Shown: one piece after another, positions 25,284 through 33,743 of the stretch
How the letters are laid out: each line of letters begins with the position of its first letter
How positions within the stretch are numbered: position 1 is the stretch's first letter
From: Angelakisella sp.
GTDB taxonomy: Bacteria; Bacillota; Clostridia; Oscillospirales; Ruminococcaceae
Assembly (NCBI GenBank): GCA_020024555.1
Contig: JAHHTQ010000002.1
Coordinates: 1-64,000, forward strand
Length of the DNA: 64,000 nucleotides
Direction: 5' to 3'
The notes under the pieces: model-generated
The model's database searches: none
Told to the model about the DNA's origin: nothing
What the model saw: the letters and a program-made list of their open reading frames with translations, nothing else
Program-made: the position numbers and the translations under genes

Positions 25284-25937
25284 ATGGAGAAATTACGAAG
25301 AAAATTTTATAGAATGGAATATAAATACGGCAAGTATGCTATTCATAATTTAATGATGTATATTACCATAACAATGGTTGCTGTATATATTCTTAATTTT
25401 ATGATAGGTGTGCCTATAATTAATATGTTGTTTTTTAGCCGCGCAGCTGTTTTTGCCGGACAGGTGTGGAGAATAATAACATTTATATTTATACCACCTA
25501 TGAGCACATCACTTTTTTTGGTTGCTTTGGCGCTCTATTTTAATTATTCTATCGGTACAACGCTCGAAAATTATTGGGGAGCATTTAAGTTTAACATTTA
25601 TTATCTGATAGGACTGATAGGCGCGGTAATAGCAGGATTTATATCAGGTTTCGGCGATGCGTCTTATCTTAATCTATCTTTGTTTTTGGCTTTTGCTCAA
25701 CTGTTTCCGGATACGGAATTCTTACTTTTCTTTATCATTCCAATAAAAGCAAAATATCTTGGATATTTTAGTATGTTACTTTTTGTGCTTGCTTTTTTTG
25801 CAGGTAATTTTTCCACAAAAATGGCAATACTGTTTTCTGTTTTAAACTTCTTGCTGTTTTTCGGAAAAGACTTTTTCGATGATATAAAATATCAAATAAA
25901 TATCTACAAAAACAAAAGACGTTTCAATAAAAAATAA
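25284..25937 (+). CDS. Rhomboid-like membrane protein, apparently non-catalytic
   Basis: 217 residues with about six hydrophobic segments and the early W-R-I-I-T-F-I-F-I-P-P motif shared with rhomboids. I see neither the catalytic G-x-S-G nor the partner His, so it resembles the pseudo-rhomboid group often annotated as rhomboid family protein in Clostridia. AAGGAG upstream of ATG 25284 decides the start over one 11 codons earlier. It stands alone between two terminators. Confidence 0.7.
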   Translation: MEKLRRKFYRMEYKYGKYAIHNLMMYITITMVAVYILNFMIGVPIINMLFFSRAAVFAGQVWRIITFIFIPPMSTSLFLVALALYFNYSIGTTLENYWGAFKFNIYYLIGLIGAVIAGFISGFGDASYLNLSLFLAFAQLFPDTEFLLFFIIPIKAKYLGYFSMLLFVLAFFAGNFSTKMAILFSVLNFLLFFGKDFFDDIKYQINIYKNKRRFNKK

Positions 25938-25947
25938 TTTCATTAAT

Positions 25948-25984
25948 AACAGAGTAATTTATGTTTGTAGGTTACTCTGTTTTG
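25948..25984 (+). terminator. Intrinsic terminator
   Basis: AACAGAGTAA pairs with TTACTCTGTT (10 bp) around a 14-nt loop, with a short T-run. Confidence 0.75.
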
Positions 25985-26015
25985 TTGTATATTGGTGTAA
26001 AAGGTGGTGTGATAT

Positions 26016-27245
26016 TTGGCTGAATATTCCGAACTAATAAAAAAATTCGATAAAATACGTGATTATATGCGTGACTTCTATATATATGGTTTTAGAACAC
26101 GTGATGATTTTTCCATAAAGAGCTTGCGTAGTTACGACAACGAAAAACGCAGAATTGAAAGTTATTTACACGATATAATGAGTTTTAGACAAGACGAAAA
26201 CGGAAAGAGTGTCTTTATTTCTGTTGATTGCGCATCTATCAATACAAATCCGCTTTATCGCGCTTTTAAAACAAAGTCTTTTACTAAAAACGATATAACA
26301 CTGTATTTTATTATACTGGATATATTAACCGAGCATTCGGCGCTGTCAACATCGCAAATAGCGAATATAATTTTTGATGAATATTTATCGGTTTTCGAAG
26401 AACCTATTATATTTGATTTATCTACTATAAGGAATAAATTGAAAGAATATGAAAAAATAGGGATACTTACATCTGAAAAAGATTGTAAGAATCTTTTGTA
26501 CTCACTGTCAAAAGATGATATTGACATAAATAATTATTGCGATGCAATTACTTTTTTTACGGAAACTTCGCCAATGGGGGTTGTGGGTAGTTTTTTGCTC
26601 GATAAGTGCAAAAGTGTTCAAAAATGTTTATCTTACAAACATCACTATATTATGAATGCGCTGGATAGCGAAATAATAGAAGTTATATTGCAGGCGATAC
26701 ACAGTAAAAGAAAGATAGAGATGACAAATTTTGTATCAAAAACCCAGAGAGAAAAAACAGTTATAGTTACTCCTTTAAAATTTTTGATAAGCGTACAGGG
26801 TGGCAGACAGTATATAGCTTGCAAGCAAGAAAGTACGAATATAATGAAAAATTACAGACTTGATTATATAAAGAAAGTTGATATTTTAGGTAAAGACGGT
26901 TTTTTTGATGACAGTTACAAAAAATTGGAAGGGATACTTCTAAATACTTGGGGAGTAAACATAGGTAACACAAAAGATTTGGAAAAGATAGTTCTGACAT
27001 TAAGAATTTTGCAAAATGAAAAGTATATTGTAAATCGACTGTTAAAAGAGGGACGTGGCGGAAAGGTTACGCAGATAGAGGATACTGTATATACTTTTGA
27101 AAAAGAATTATATAATGCGCAAGAGGCGCTTCCTTTTATAAGGACTTTTATAGGTAGAATAATAAAGTTTGAGTGTACGAATGAAAAAGTGAAAAATACG
27201 TTTTATAAAGATTTGGAAGAAATGCAAAAGATGTATGGGGAGTGA
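26016..27245 (+). CDS. WYL-domain transcriptional regulator, first of a tandem pair
   Basis: 409 residues. A central winged-helix-like region (L-S-T-S-Q-I-A-N-I-I-F ... L-S-T-I-R-N-K-L-K-E-Y-E) precedes a C-terminal WYL-type domain (from about 230), which in this family senses nucleic acid or nucleotide ligands. The TTG start at 26016 is supported by AAGGTGGTG 7-8 bp upstream. It is followed after 6 bp by a second WYL protein. Such regulators are often found near RNA repair and defence genes. Confidence 0.75.
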   Translation: MAEYSELIKKFDKIRDYMRDFYIYGFRTRDDFSIKSLRSYDNEKRRIESYLHDIMSFRQDENGKSVFISVDCASINTNPLYRAFKTKSFTKNDITLYFIILDILTEHSALSTSQIANIIFDEYLSVFEEPIIFDLSTIRNKLKEYEKIGILTSEKDCKNLLYSLSKDDIDINNYCDAITFFTETSPMGVVGSFLLDKCKSVQKCLSYKHHYIMNALDSEIIEVILQAIHSKRKIEMTNFVSKTQREKTVIVTPLKFLISVQGGRQYIACKQESTNIMKNYRLDYIKKVDILGKDGFFDDSYKKLEGILLNTWGVNIGNTKDLEKIVLTLRILQNEKYIVNRLLKEGRGGKVTQIEDTVYTFEKELYNAQEALPFIRTFIGRIIKFECTNEKVKNTFYKDLEEMQKMYGE

Positions 27246-27251
27246 AAAAAA

Positions 27252-28154
27252 GTGTTATTCAGCGAAATATACAGCACATACTACACCGCTATGGCAAAAC
27301 TCATTGAAAAAGCAATAGACGGAGAATTGAGTAATAAAAATGCCAATGAGATAATTAACAGCGTAGCTTTTTCTGAGAGTTTTGTATATATTTTGGATAA
27401 TATAAAAAGTGAACAGTGGCAACTGATTACAAAGGACTTTAAGACAAATATCAAAAACTATCCGAAAATGCCGATTACAAATTTACAAAAGAGTTTTTTA
27501 AAAGCAATTTCGCTTGACAACCGTTTTAGGTTGTTTTGTGATGATATCACAGGTTTGGACGATGTAGAGCCTTTGTATTTTGAAAATGATTTTTATTGTT
27601 TTGATAAAATTCTTGACGGAGACCCGTACAATGATGAAGAATACATAAAAATATTCAGGACTGTTTTGAGTGCAATAAAAGAACACAGACGTTTGAATAT
27701 TGTATTTCGCAGTGGAAAGGGTATTATCAGAAAAGGCGTATATTTCCCGCAAAAGTTGGAGTATTCGGAAAAAGATGATAAATTCCGTATAATATGCAGT
27801 GGTGGTTCGGTTATTAATATGGCGCGTATAAAAACCTGTACTTTTGGCGCAACAGTCAATATACACAAGGTTAAGCCGATTAACAGAAATGAAAGTACGG
27901 TTCTTATAAGTATAAAAAACGAAAGAAAGGCGCTTGAACGCTGTATGCTTCACTTTGCAAATTTTAAAAAAGAAACAAGGCAGATTGATGATAAGTTTTA
28001 TGAAATGAAACTTACATACTATAAAGACGATGAGACGGAAGTACTTATACGCATTTTGTCTTTTGGACCTATGCTCAAAGTTATCAGTCCGCAGAGCTTT
28101 CAAGATTTAATCAAAGAGAGACTGAACAAACAAAAAAGTTGCGAACTTAGATAG
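27252..28154 (+). CDS. WYL-domain protein, second of a tandem pair
   Basis: 300 residues with a GTG start and GGGGAG spaced about 9 bp. A WYL-like beta domain is recognisable around residues 130-220 (I-K-E-H-R-R-L-N-I-V-F-R, then I-I-C-S-G-G), followed by a WCX-like C terminus. I see no clear DNA-binding helix-turn-helix in its N-terminal part, so it may act as a heteromeric partner of the preceding protein. Its last codons lie inside the downstream terminator stem. Confidence 0.7.
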   Translation: MLFSEIYSTYYTAMAKLIEKAIDGELSNKNANEIINSVAFSESFVYILDNIKSEQWQLITKDFKTNIKNYPKMPITNLQKSFLKAISLDNRFRLFCDDITGLDDVEPLYFENDFYCFDKILDGDPYNDEEYIKIFRTVLSAIKEHRRLNIVFRSGKGIIRKGVYFPQKLEYSEKDDKFRIICSGGSVINMARIKTCTFGATVNIHKVKPINRNESTVLISIKNERKALERCMLHFANFKKETRQIDDKFYEMKLTYYKDDETEVLIRILSFGPMLKVISPQSFQDLIKERLNKQKSCELR

Positions 28155-28179
28155 TTTTATTTAAGTTCGCAACTTTTTT
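28132..28179. terminator. Strong terminator overlapping the end of the second WYL gene
   Basis: AAAAAAGTTGCGAACTTA pairs perfectly with TAAGTTCGCAACTTTTTT (18 bp), with the stop codon TAG in the loop. It ends in a T-run and separates the WYL pair from the slipin-rtcB leader. Confidence 0.9.
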
Positions 28180-28222
28180 TCAATGATAGAGGAAAAATTT
28201 TACTGTATTATAGTGTTGCAAG

Positions 28223-28354
28223 CAAAAACAATTTGTGTGAATATTAAAAATATTCCACTCTGCCAAAGGTGTTACCAAATGGTATTGATGTTTTTGTTGT
28301 GCATATTGGCGCAACTTTATGTTGTTGTTGGGTTCAAATCCCAACTCCTTTTTT
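28223..28354 (+). ncRNA. Candidate structured RNA with tRNA T-arm mimic upstream of slipin-rtcB
   Basis: A perfect T-arm, stem TTGGG/CCCAA with loop TTCAAAT (28328-28344, tRNA consensus TTCRANY), is followed by CTCCTTTTTT, which could be an acceptor 3' strand and/or a U-tract. AAAGGTG at 28265-28271 can pair with CTCCTTT (28345-28351) at 6 of 7 positions. Between them are TACC/GGTA (4 bp, 4-nt loop) and GTTGTGC/GCGCAAC (7 bp, 6-nt loop). No normal D-arm or 5-bp anticodon arm can be drawn, so this is not a standard tRNA. Upstream, CAAAAACA (28223) can pair with TGTTTTTG (28289). Bacterial Y RNAs linked to RNA repair are known to mimic tRNAs; the comparison is inference. Confidence 0.35.
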
Positions 28355-28454
28355 ACTATATTTTGTATATAGCTGAAAACATTATATTTTATAGGTTTAA
28401 TGAGTCAAAGATGATTGTTACAAATAGTTCTGATTAAATTCAAGTTAAATATTA

Positions 28455-28601
28455 ACCTTGCCGAAAGTGGATACCGATAGTGGTTTTAATTATCCAAAGT
28501 TTTTTTACTTTCGATTTTTAAATAAATTATCTTAAACGTTTCGCCGTAAATAGTTAACGGACTATTTGTAATAAAAAAATCAATTTTTAATTTACGGAGG
28601 G
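28455..28601 (+). promoter_or_regulatory. Structured 5' leader of slipin-rtcB with SD-sequestering alternative
   Basis: A nested stem has outer CGAAAG/CTTTCG (28462/28508) and inner TGGATA/TATCCA (28468/28491). Downstream, AAATAGT/ACTATTT (28548/28561) forms a perfect 7-bp hairpin. CCGTAAAT (28544) is exactly complementary to ATTTACGG (28590-28597), which overlaps the Shine-Dalgarno GGAGGG. The two structures share bases 28548-28551 and exclude each other. This is the form expected of a translational switch, but no riboswitch class was recognised. Confidence 0.5.
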
Positions 28602-28609
28602 TAGAGATT

Positions 28610-29704
28610 ATGACAAAAGTTATTTATGAAAACGAAAGAGGCTTATTGTTCAAAGACGGTAAGTTTATTGATGTATTATACAGTGGCAAACATTATTTTT
28701 TCAGAAAAAGTTACACAGTGGTTGTGGTAAAACTTGACGAGGAATTTAAACTGAAAGATTTTTCCATTGAACCCTTACTGCAAAATGAAAAGTTATGTAA
28801 GGAGTTATCCATAATAGAAGTGCCTGACGAAAGTATCGTACTTCATTATGTAAACGAAAATTACAAAGAATGTCTGACAAAGGGTAAATTTGCTTTTTGG
28901 AATGTGTATCAAAAGCATACTTTTATGACTGTTTCCACAAAAGATGTGGAAGTATCGGAAGATGTGCCAAAATACATATTTAGTGAAATCCCTTTTGATT
29001 TGTACAAAAAAGTAATTGTACAAAGTTACGAGAAAGCAAGACTTTGTTATGACGGAAAATTTGTAAAGCTTCTTGGTGAGGGTACGTATTATTTTTGGAA
29101 TAACGGTACGAAGATAGATGTGGACTATGTGGACACAAGACTTTTGCAAATGAATATGCAGGGACAGGAAATGCTTACTCTTGATAAAGTAGGATTGCGC
29201 ATAAACTTTGTTTGTAATTATAAGATTACAGATTATGTTAAAATACATACCGAAATAGAAGATGTAACAAATCAAATATATGTTTCATTGCAACTTGCCT
29301 TGCGTGAGTATATAGGTAAATACAGACTTGATGAGATACTTGAAAATAAAGATAAAATATCTGAATATATGTACGCAAAACTAAAAGAAAAAGAAGAAAG
29401 TTTCTTTATAGAAGTGTATGAGATAGGTATAAAGGATATTATCTTGCCGGGTGAAATACGTGATATTATGAATACAGTATTGATTGCGGAAAAGAAAGCG
29501 CAGGCAAATGTAATAACACGTAGGGAGGAAGTGGCTTCTACAAGAAGTCTACTGAATACCGCAAAACTTATGGACGAGAATAAGACTCTTTATAAACTCA
29601 AAGAGCTTGAATATTTGGAAAAAATCTGTGAAAATGTTGGAAACATAAATGTTGGTAGCGGGGCGGATTTGCTCTCTGAATTGTCTAGAATTATGAAAGG
29701 ATAG
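28610..29704 (+). CDS. Slipin/SPFH-domain protein without a membrane helix
   Basis: 364 residues. An SPFH/band-7 domain (about 180-320) ends in a Glu/Ala/Lys-rich helix (I-A-E-K-K-A-Q-A-N-V-I-T-R-R-E-E). The N-terminal half has repeated G-K-F-x(n)-G-x-Y-x-F-type motifs near residues 13, 105 and 148, and no transmembrane segment. It lies 8 bp before rtcB; slipin-RtcB pairs recur in many bacteria, which suggests joint action in RNA repair or stress. Expression may be governed by the structured leader. Confidence 0.8.
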   Translation: MTKVIYENERGLLFKDGKFIDVLYSGKHYFFRKSYTVVVVKLDEEFKLKDFSIEPLLQNEKLCKELSIIEVPDESIVLHYVNENYKECLTKGKFAFWNVYQKHTFMTVSTKDVEVSEDVPKYIFSEIPFDLYKKVIVQSYEKARLCYDGKFVKLLGEGTYYFWNNGTKIDVDYVDTRLLQMNMQGQEMLTLDKVGLRINFVCNYKITDYVKIHTEIEDVTNQIYVSLQLALREYIGKYRLDEILENKDKISEYMYAKLKEKEESFFIEVYEIGIKDIILPGEIRDIMNTVLIAEKKAQANVITRREEVASTRSLLNTAKLMDENKTLYKLKELEYLEKICENVGNINVGSGADLLSELSRIMKG

Positions 29705-29712
29705 GTGTTTTT

Positions 29713-30936
29713 ATGATAGAAATCAACGGTAAATACAGCACTGCGAAAATTTTTACGGATATTGTGGAAGAAGATGCTGTGGAACAGATAAAAACACTTT
29801 GTCAGCAAGAATTTTGCAATGGCGCAAAGGTTAGGGTAATGCCGGACGTACACGCAGGAAAGGGTTGCGTAATTGGATTTACCGCAAATCTTGGTGAAAT
29901 GGTTATTCCGAATATTGTCGGAGTGGATATTGGTTGCGGAATGCTTACGGTAATGCTCAAAGATATGGATATTGATTATAAGAGACTAGATGATGTTATC
30001 CGTGAATTTGTACCCAGTGGCAAAAAAGTTCACGAAGGCAGAGAAGTCCGTTATCCAAAGCTTCAAGATATGGTTTGTTACAGAAGTCTAAAAGATACAA
30101 AGAGGATAGAGAAAAGTATAGGCACACTGGGTGGCGGAAATCATTTTATCGAGATAGATGTTGATGATGAAAACAATAAGTATCTTGTTATACATACAGG
30201 TAGCAGAAATCTCGGTAAACAAGTTGCTGAACACTATCAAAATTTGGCGTTTGACATACTGAGCGGAAAAGATAAACTTTTTGACGAACAAGAGGCGCTT
30301 ATTGAAAAATACAAAGCAGAGGGAAGAAAAAAAGAACTGCAAAGCGCCATTAAAGAACTCAAAAGAGAGTTTTCGGCAAAAGATGTTGATATACCAAAAG
30401 ATTTATGTTATTTGACAGGTAAATACAGAGAAAATTATCTTCACGATATGCACATATCACAGGAGTATGCAACACTTAACCGCAAGACAATAGCCACAAA
30501 TATACTTAAAAATTTGCTTGGTAAAACTTTGGAAGACTATGAGTACTTTGAGACAGTGCATAACTATATTGACATAAAGACAGGTATTGTGCGAAAGGGC
30601 GCTGTTTCCGCGCAAAGTGGCGAAAAACTTTTAATTCCGATTAATATGCGTGACGGAAGCCTAATTTGCATAGGTAAAGGGAATGAGGATTGGAACTGTT
30701 CCGCCCCTCACGGCGCCGGCAGATTATTCAGCAGAACAAAGGCAAAAGAAAAGTTCAGCGTTGAAGAATTTGAAAAGACAATGAACGGTATTTATACGAC
30801 ATCTGTAAATCAAAATACACTTGATGAATGTCCGATGGCATATAAAAATATGAGTGATATAGTGGATAATATAGAACCGACAGCGGAAATTATTAAAATT
30901 ATAAAGCCAAAGTATAATTTTAAAGCGGGTGAATAG
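29713..30936 (+). CDS. rtcB: RNA-splicing ligase RtcB, short form
   Basis: 407 residues, shorter than the ~480-residue RtcB type. It seals 2',3'-cyclic phosphate or 3'-phosphate ends to 5'-OH ends using GTP and Mn2+. The metal ligand Cys75 lies in V-D-I-G-C-G-M, further ligands lie in G-G-G-N-H-F and H-T-G-S-R-N, and the guanylylated His333 lies in P-H-G-A-G-R. The gene is co-transcribed with the slipin. No archease (rtcA-like or arch) gene is seen nearby. Confidence 0.95.
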   Translation: MIEINGKYSTAKIFTDIVEEDAVEQIKTLCQQEFCNGAKVRVMPDVHAGKGCVIGFTANLGEMVIPNIVGVDIGCGMLTVMLKDMDIDYKRLDDVIREFVPSGKKVHEGREVRYPKLQDMVCYRSLKDTKRIEKSIGTLGGGNHFIEIDVDDENNKYLVIHTGSRNLGKQVAEHYQNLAFDILSGKDKLFDEQEALIEKYKAEGRKKELQSAIKELKREFSAKDVDIPKDLCYLTGKYRENYLHDMHISQEYATLNRKTIATNILKNLLGKTLEDYEYFETVHNYIDIKTGIVRKGAVSAQSGEKLLIPINMRDGSLICIGKGNEDWNCSAPHGAGRLFSRTKAKEKFSVEEFEKTMNGIYTTSVNQNTLDECPMAYKNMSDIVDNIEPTAEIIKIIKPKYNFKAGE

Positions 30937-30950
30937 TATTGCTATATAGG

Positions 30951-30999
30951 AAAGATTTTTTCTTTATTATTTTTTTGTAATAGAGAAAAAATCTTTTTT
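30951..30999 (+). terminator. Intrinsic terminator after rtcB
   Basis: A 19-bp stem (AAAGATTTTTTCT-containing arm 30951-30969, partner 30978-30996, one G-U pair) ends in a run of Ts. Confidence 0.9.
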
Positions 31000-31065
31000 G
31001 CGTATGGGTTAATATATTTGTAAAGGTTTTTTTATATATGAGTAAATGGATTTTTTAAAATAATA

Positions 31066-31074
31066 TGATATAAT
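31066..31074 (+). promoter_or_regulatory. Extended -10 promoter of the sulfatase gene
   Basis: TG-A-TATAAT is a perfect extended -10. The -35 region is weak (ATGGAT at about 18 bp). Confidence 0.5.
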
Positions 31075-31161
31075 ATTATTCGGTATTCTTAATTTTATTA
31101 AATACACATAAAACAGTTGTTGTCAAATGTGTTAAATTTTATTGAGGAGGACAAAAAGGAA

Positions 31162-32604
31162 ATGAAAGCTATTCTTGTATTAATAGATAGTTTAAACAGA
31201 CACAATATGACTTGCTACAATAAAGAAACAAAGGTAATGACACAGAATATTACTGAATTTTCGGAAAACTGTGATGTTTACCACAATCATTTTATAGGCT
31301 CTACACCGTGTATGCCTGCAAGACGTGACTTGTTTACAGGCAGACTTAACTTTTTGGAAAGAGGTTGGGGCGGAATAGAACCATTTGATGTAACCCTACC
31401 GAATATATTAAAAGAAAACAAAATATATACACATATTGAGACAGACCACTATCACTATCTGGAACTCGGCGGAGAGGGATATTGTCAGATGTTTGATACT
31501 TGGTCGATGCAGCGTGGACAGGAGAGCGATCCATGGGTGTCAAGAGTTATTAAAGAAGAAATACCTGAGCACTATGGCAGAGCGCGTCCACAGTATGAAC
31601 TAAACAGAAAAATGTTTAAAGATGAAACTCTTTATCCAACACCAAAGACGTTTGAAAGCGCTTGCGAGTGGCTTGACAATAATAAAGATGCAGATAATTT
31701 CTTTATGACACTGGAAGTTTTTGATCCACATGAACCTTTTGACTGTCCGGAAGAATATCTTGCAATGTACAAAGACACATATAAGGGTAAACGTTATGAC
31801 TGGCCTGAATATGCACCGGTATCCGAGCCGGAAGATGCCCATAAACACATACAAAACAGATATGCGGGAACTCTTACAATGACTGATAAATGGTTTGGTA
31901 AATTTATAGAAAAGCTCAAAGAAGTTGGAATGTATGACGATACGCTGATAATATTTACATCAGACCACGGACATTTACTTGGCGAGCATGGATTTTTGGC
32001 AAAAAACTATATGCATCAGTATGATGAGCTTGCTCATATACCGCTACTTGTACACAATCCAAAGCAACAAAACAGAGTAGATAAATATAAGCTTACACAA
32101 AATATTGATGTAATGCCGACAGTGTTGGAGTACTTTGGAATAGATGTGCCAAAGACAGTACAGGGAATATCTCTGTATAAAGAAAATAATCGTGAAGGAG
32201 TGCTTTATGGTGCATTCGGCAGAGCGGTAAATGTTGCCACCACAAGATACAGATATTTACGGGCGCCAAAAGAGGATAACCTGCCTTTGTATCAATATAC
32301 GGCAATGCCGACAACTATGCGTGAATATATAGGTGTAAAAAATGCCGATGAAATAGAGTGCGGAAGATTTTTACCATATACAAATTTCCCTGTTTACAAA
32401 ATACCTGAAAATAAAATTAATAATAAGTATATAAAAGAGACTTTGTTATTTGATATGGATTATGATTCAAAACAGGAAAATCCGATAAAAGACAGTGAAG
32501 TTGAAACCAAAATGACAGAACTCTTGAAAAATCTGTTAAATGAGTACGAAGCGCCAAAAGAACAATTTGAGAGACTGGGACTTGTTGCAAAGAAGAACAG
32601 TTAA
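31162..32604 (+). CDS. Cys-type sulfatase / alkaline-phosphatase superfamily hydrolase
   Basis: 480 residues, cytoplasmic (no signal peptide). The sulfatase signature C-M-P-A-R places the formylglycine-precursor Cys50. T-S-D-H-G-H-L-L-G-E-H-G and early D-S-L-N-R provide the metal ligands. Cys-type sulfatases in anaerobes need a radical SAM maturase; none is obvious adjacent. The start at 31162 follows AAGGA and GGAGG and matches the family start M-K-A-I-L-V. Substrate unknown; a phosphodiester or phosphonate substrate is also possible in this superfamily. Confidence 0.88.
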   Translation: MKAILVLIDSLNRHNMTCYNKETKVMTQNITEFSENCDVYHNHFIGSTPCMPARRDLFTGRLNFLERGWGGIEPFDVTLPNILKENKIYTHIETDHYHYLELGGEGYCQMFDTWSMQRGQESDPWVSRVIKEEIPEHYGRARPQYELNRKMFKDETLYPTPKTFESACEWLDNNKDADNFFMTLEVFDPHEPFDCPEEYLAMYKDTYKGKRYDWPEYAPVSEPEDAHKHIQNRYAGTLTMTDKWFGKFIEKLKEVGMYDDTLIIFTSDHGHLLGEHGFLAKNYMHQYDELAHIPLLVHNPKQQNRVDKYKLTQNIDVMPTVLEYFGIDVPKTVQGISLYKENNREGVLYGAFGRAVNVATTRYRYLRAPKEDNLPLYQYTAMPTTMREYIGVKNADEIECGRFLPYTNFPVYKIPENKINNKYIKETLLFDMDYDSKQENPIKDSEVETKMTELLKNLLNEYEAPKEQFERLGLVAKKNS

Positions 32605-32716
32605 AGTAATACTCTATTTGTGATTTTTCGGCATTATCTTAAATAAATTTTTGTCAATATATAGCATTTTATATAAAAAAATTTTAAATGGAATAAAGGT
32701 TTATCTAATTTTAATA

Positions 32717-32745
32717 TTTTGTAATTTTAAAAGTTATGATATACT
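32717..32745 (+). promoter_or_regulatory. Promoter of the folate transporter transcript
   Basis: TG-A-TATACT is an extended -10 at 32740-32745, with TTTTGT 17 bp upstream. The start would be near 32752, about 45 nt before the riboswitch. Confidence 0.5.
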
Positions 32746-32795
32746 GATTTTGTAAAATACTATAAAATATTTGTCTTTATTGTATTTTATGTAAA

Positions 32796-32901
32796 AACAG
32801 AGTAGATTAATGAGCGTTAAGTGCCGTTTGAACGGGGAGTTGTCAAACGGACGAAAGATTTTTCAGAAAAATTTGCGGTTCATTTTTCGCATCCCGCTGT
32901 T
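32796..32901 (+). promoter_or_regulatory. Tetrahydrofolate (THF) riboswitch
   Basis: Closing stem AACAG/CTGTT. The conserved strings AGTAGAT, GCGTTAAGTG, GGGGAGTTGTC, ACGAAAG, GCGGTTCAT and CGCATCCCGC appear in the order of the THF-I riboswitch. CCGTTTGA pairs with TCAAACGG as the variable P3-like stem. The downstream gene is a folate-type ECF transporter S component, the expected target. The switch lies 156 bp before that gene, and I could not assign the expression platform. Confidence 0.88.
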
Positions 32902-33057
32902 ATATAATAATTGGATTTGAGTTTGAGTATGTCTTTTTTTAGAGCAAAAAATCCTACAAAATTATATTGATTTTGGTTATATAACTGTTGAGAAAATCTG
33001 TTGTTTGCTTTTAACACATTTATTTTTGAAAAGTTATTATTAAAGGAGGATTTTTTT

Positions 33058-33648
33058 GTGATTAATGAAACAAACAACGTATTTAAAACACCATTTTCGG
33101 TAAGGTATTGGAAAGAGGCTTGCGGTGAGCTTAAAAAAACAAAAATGCTTGTTGTAACAGCGCTTTTTATTGCGCTTAAAATTTCAATGTCATATCTGTT
33201 TATTCCAATTCCCGGAATAAACGGACAGAGAATATCAATTTCGTTCTTTGTGGTTGCGCTGACCTCTATGGTTTGCGGACCGGTTTTGGGTGGTATGGCA
33301 GGTATGATAAGCGATTTGATAGGCGCGCATTTATTTCCGACAGGTCCGTTTTTCTTTGGTTATACCATTACCGCAACGGTTAGTTCTTTTATATATGGAT
33401 TGTTTTTTTACAGAGCGAAAATATCTGTAACAAGAATTTTTATTTGCAAGCTTTTGGTAAATATGCTTGCTCATGTGGGTTTAAATTCCCTGTGGCGCGC
33501 AATGATTACAAATGTGGACTTTACAACAATAGCCATACTCAATTTGCCTAAAAATATAATAATGTTACCAATAGAGACATTTTTGTTATATCTGTTTTTT
33601 AAAGCATTGGCACCTATTCTAAAAAGGGAAAATCTTATAAAAATATAA
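33058..33648 (+). CDS. folT: Folate-family ECF transporter S component
   Basis: 196 residues, about six hydrophobic helices. It is the membrane substrate-binding unit that works with shared EcfA/A'/T modules encoded elsewhere. The motif F-I-P-I-P-G-I-N-G-Q-R-I-S-I-S is of the folate-type S component. The GTG start is set by AAAGGAGG 8 bp upstream. Control by the upstream THF riboswitch supports folate as substrate. Confidence 0.88.
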   Translation: MINETNNVFKTPFSVRYWKEACGELKKTKMLVVTALFIALKISMSYLFIPIPGINGQRISISFFVVALTSMVCGPVLGGMAGMISDLIGAHLFPTGPFFFGYTITATVSSFIYGLFFYRAKISVTRIFICKLLVNMLAHVGLNSLWRAMITNVDFTTIAILNLPKNIIMLPIETFLLYLFFKALAPILKRENLIKI

Positions 33649-33661
33649 TTAAGTATTATTT

Positions 33662-33708
33662 AAGCAAACAATGTGTAATGATAAAATTATATCATTGTTT
33701 GCTTTTTT
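33662..33708 (+). terminator. Intrinsic terminator after folT
   Basis: AAGCAAACAATG pairs with CATTGTTTGCTT (12 bp) and runs into six Ts. Confidence 0.85.
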
Positions 33709-33743
33709 GTAACTTTATTGTTAATATTAAGTATATAAATCTC

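Noticed and set aside
28265..28352. A normal tRNA gene
   Set aside because: The T-arm is perfect and the acceptor nearly pairs, but no D-arm with the G-G loop and no 5-bp/7-nt anticodon arm can be drawn, so it is listed only as a tRNA-like candidate.
28183..28437. 84-codon plus-strand open frame upstream of the slipin gene
   Set aside because: It has no ribosome site, a composition typical of A/T-rich non-coding DNA, and it overlaps the structured leader.
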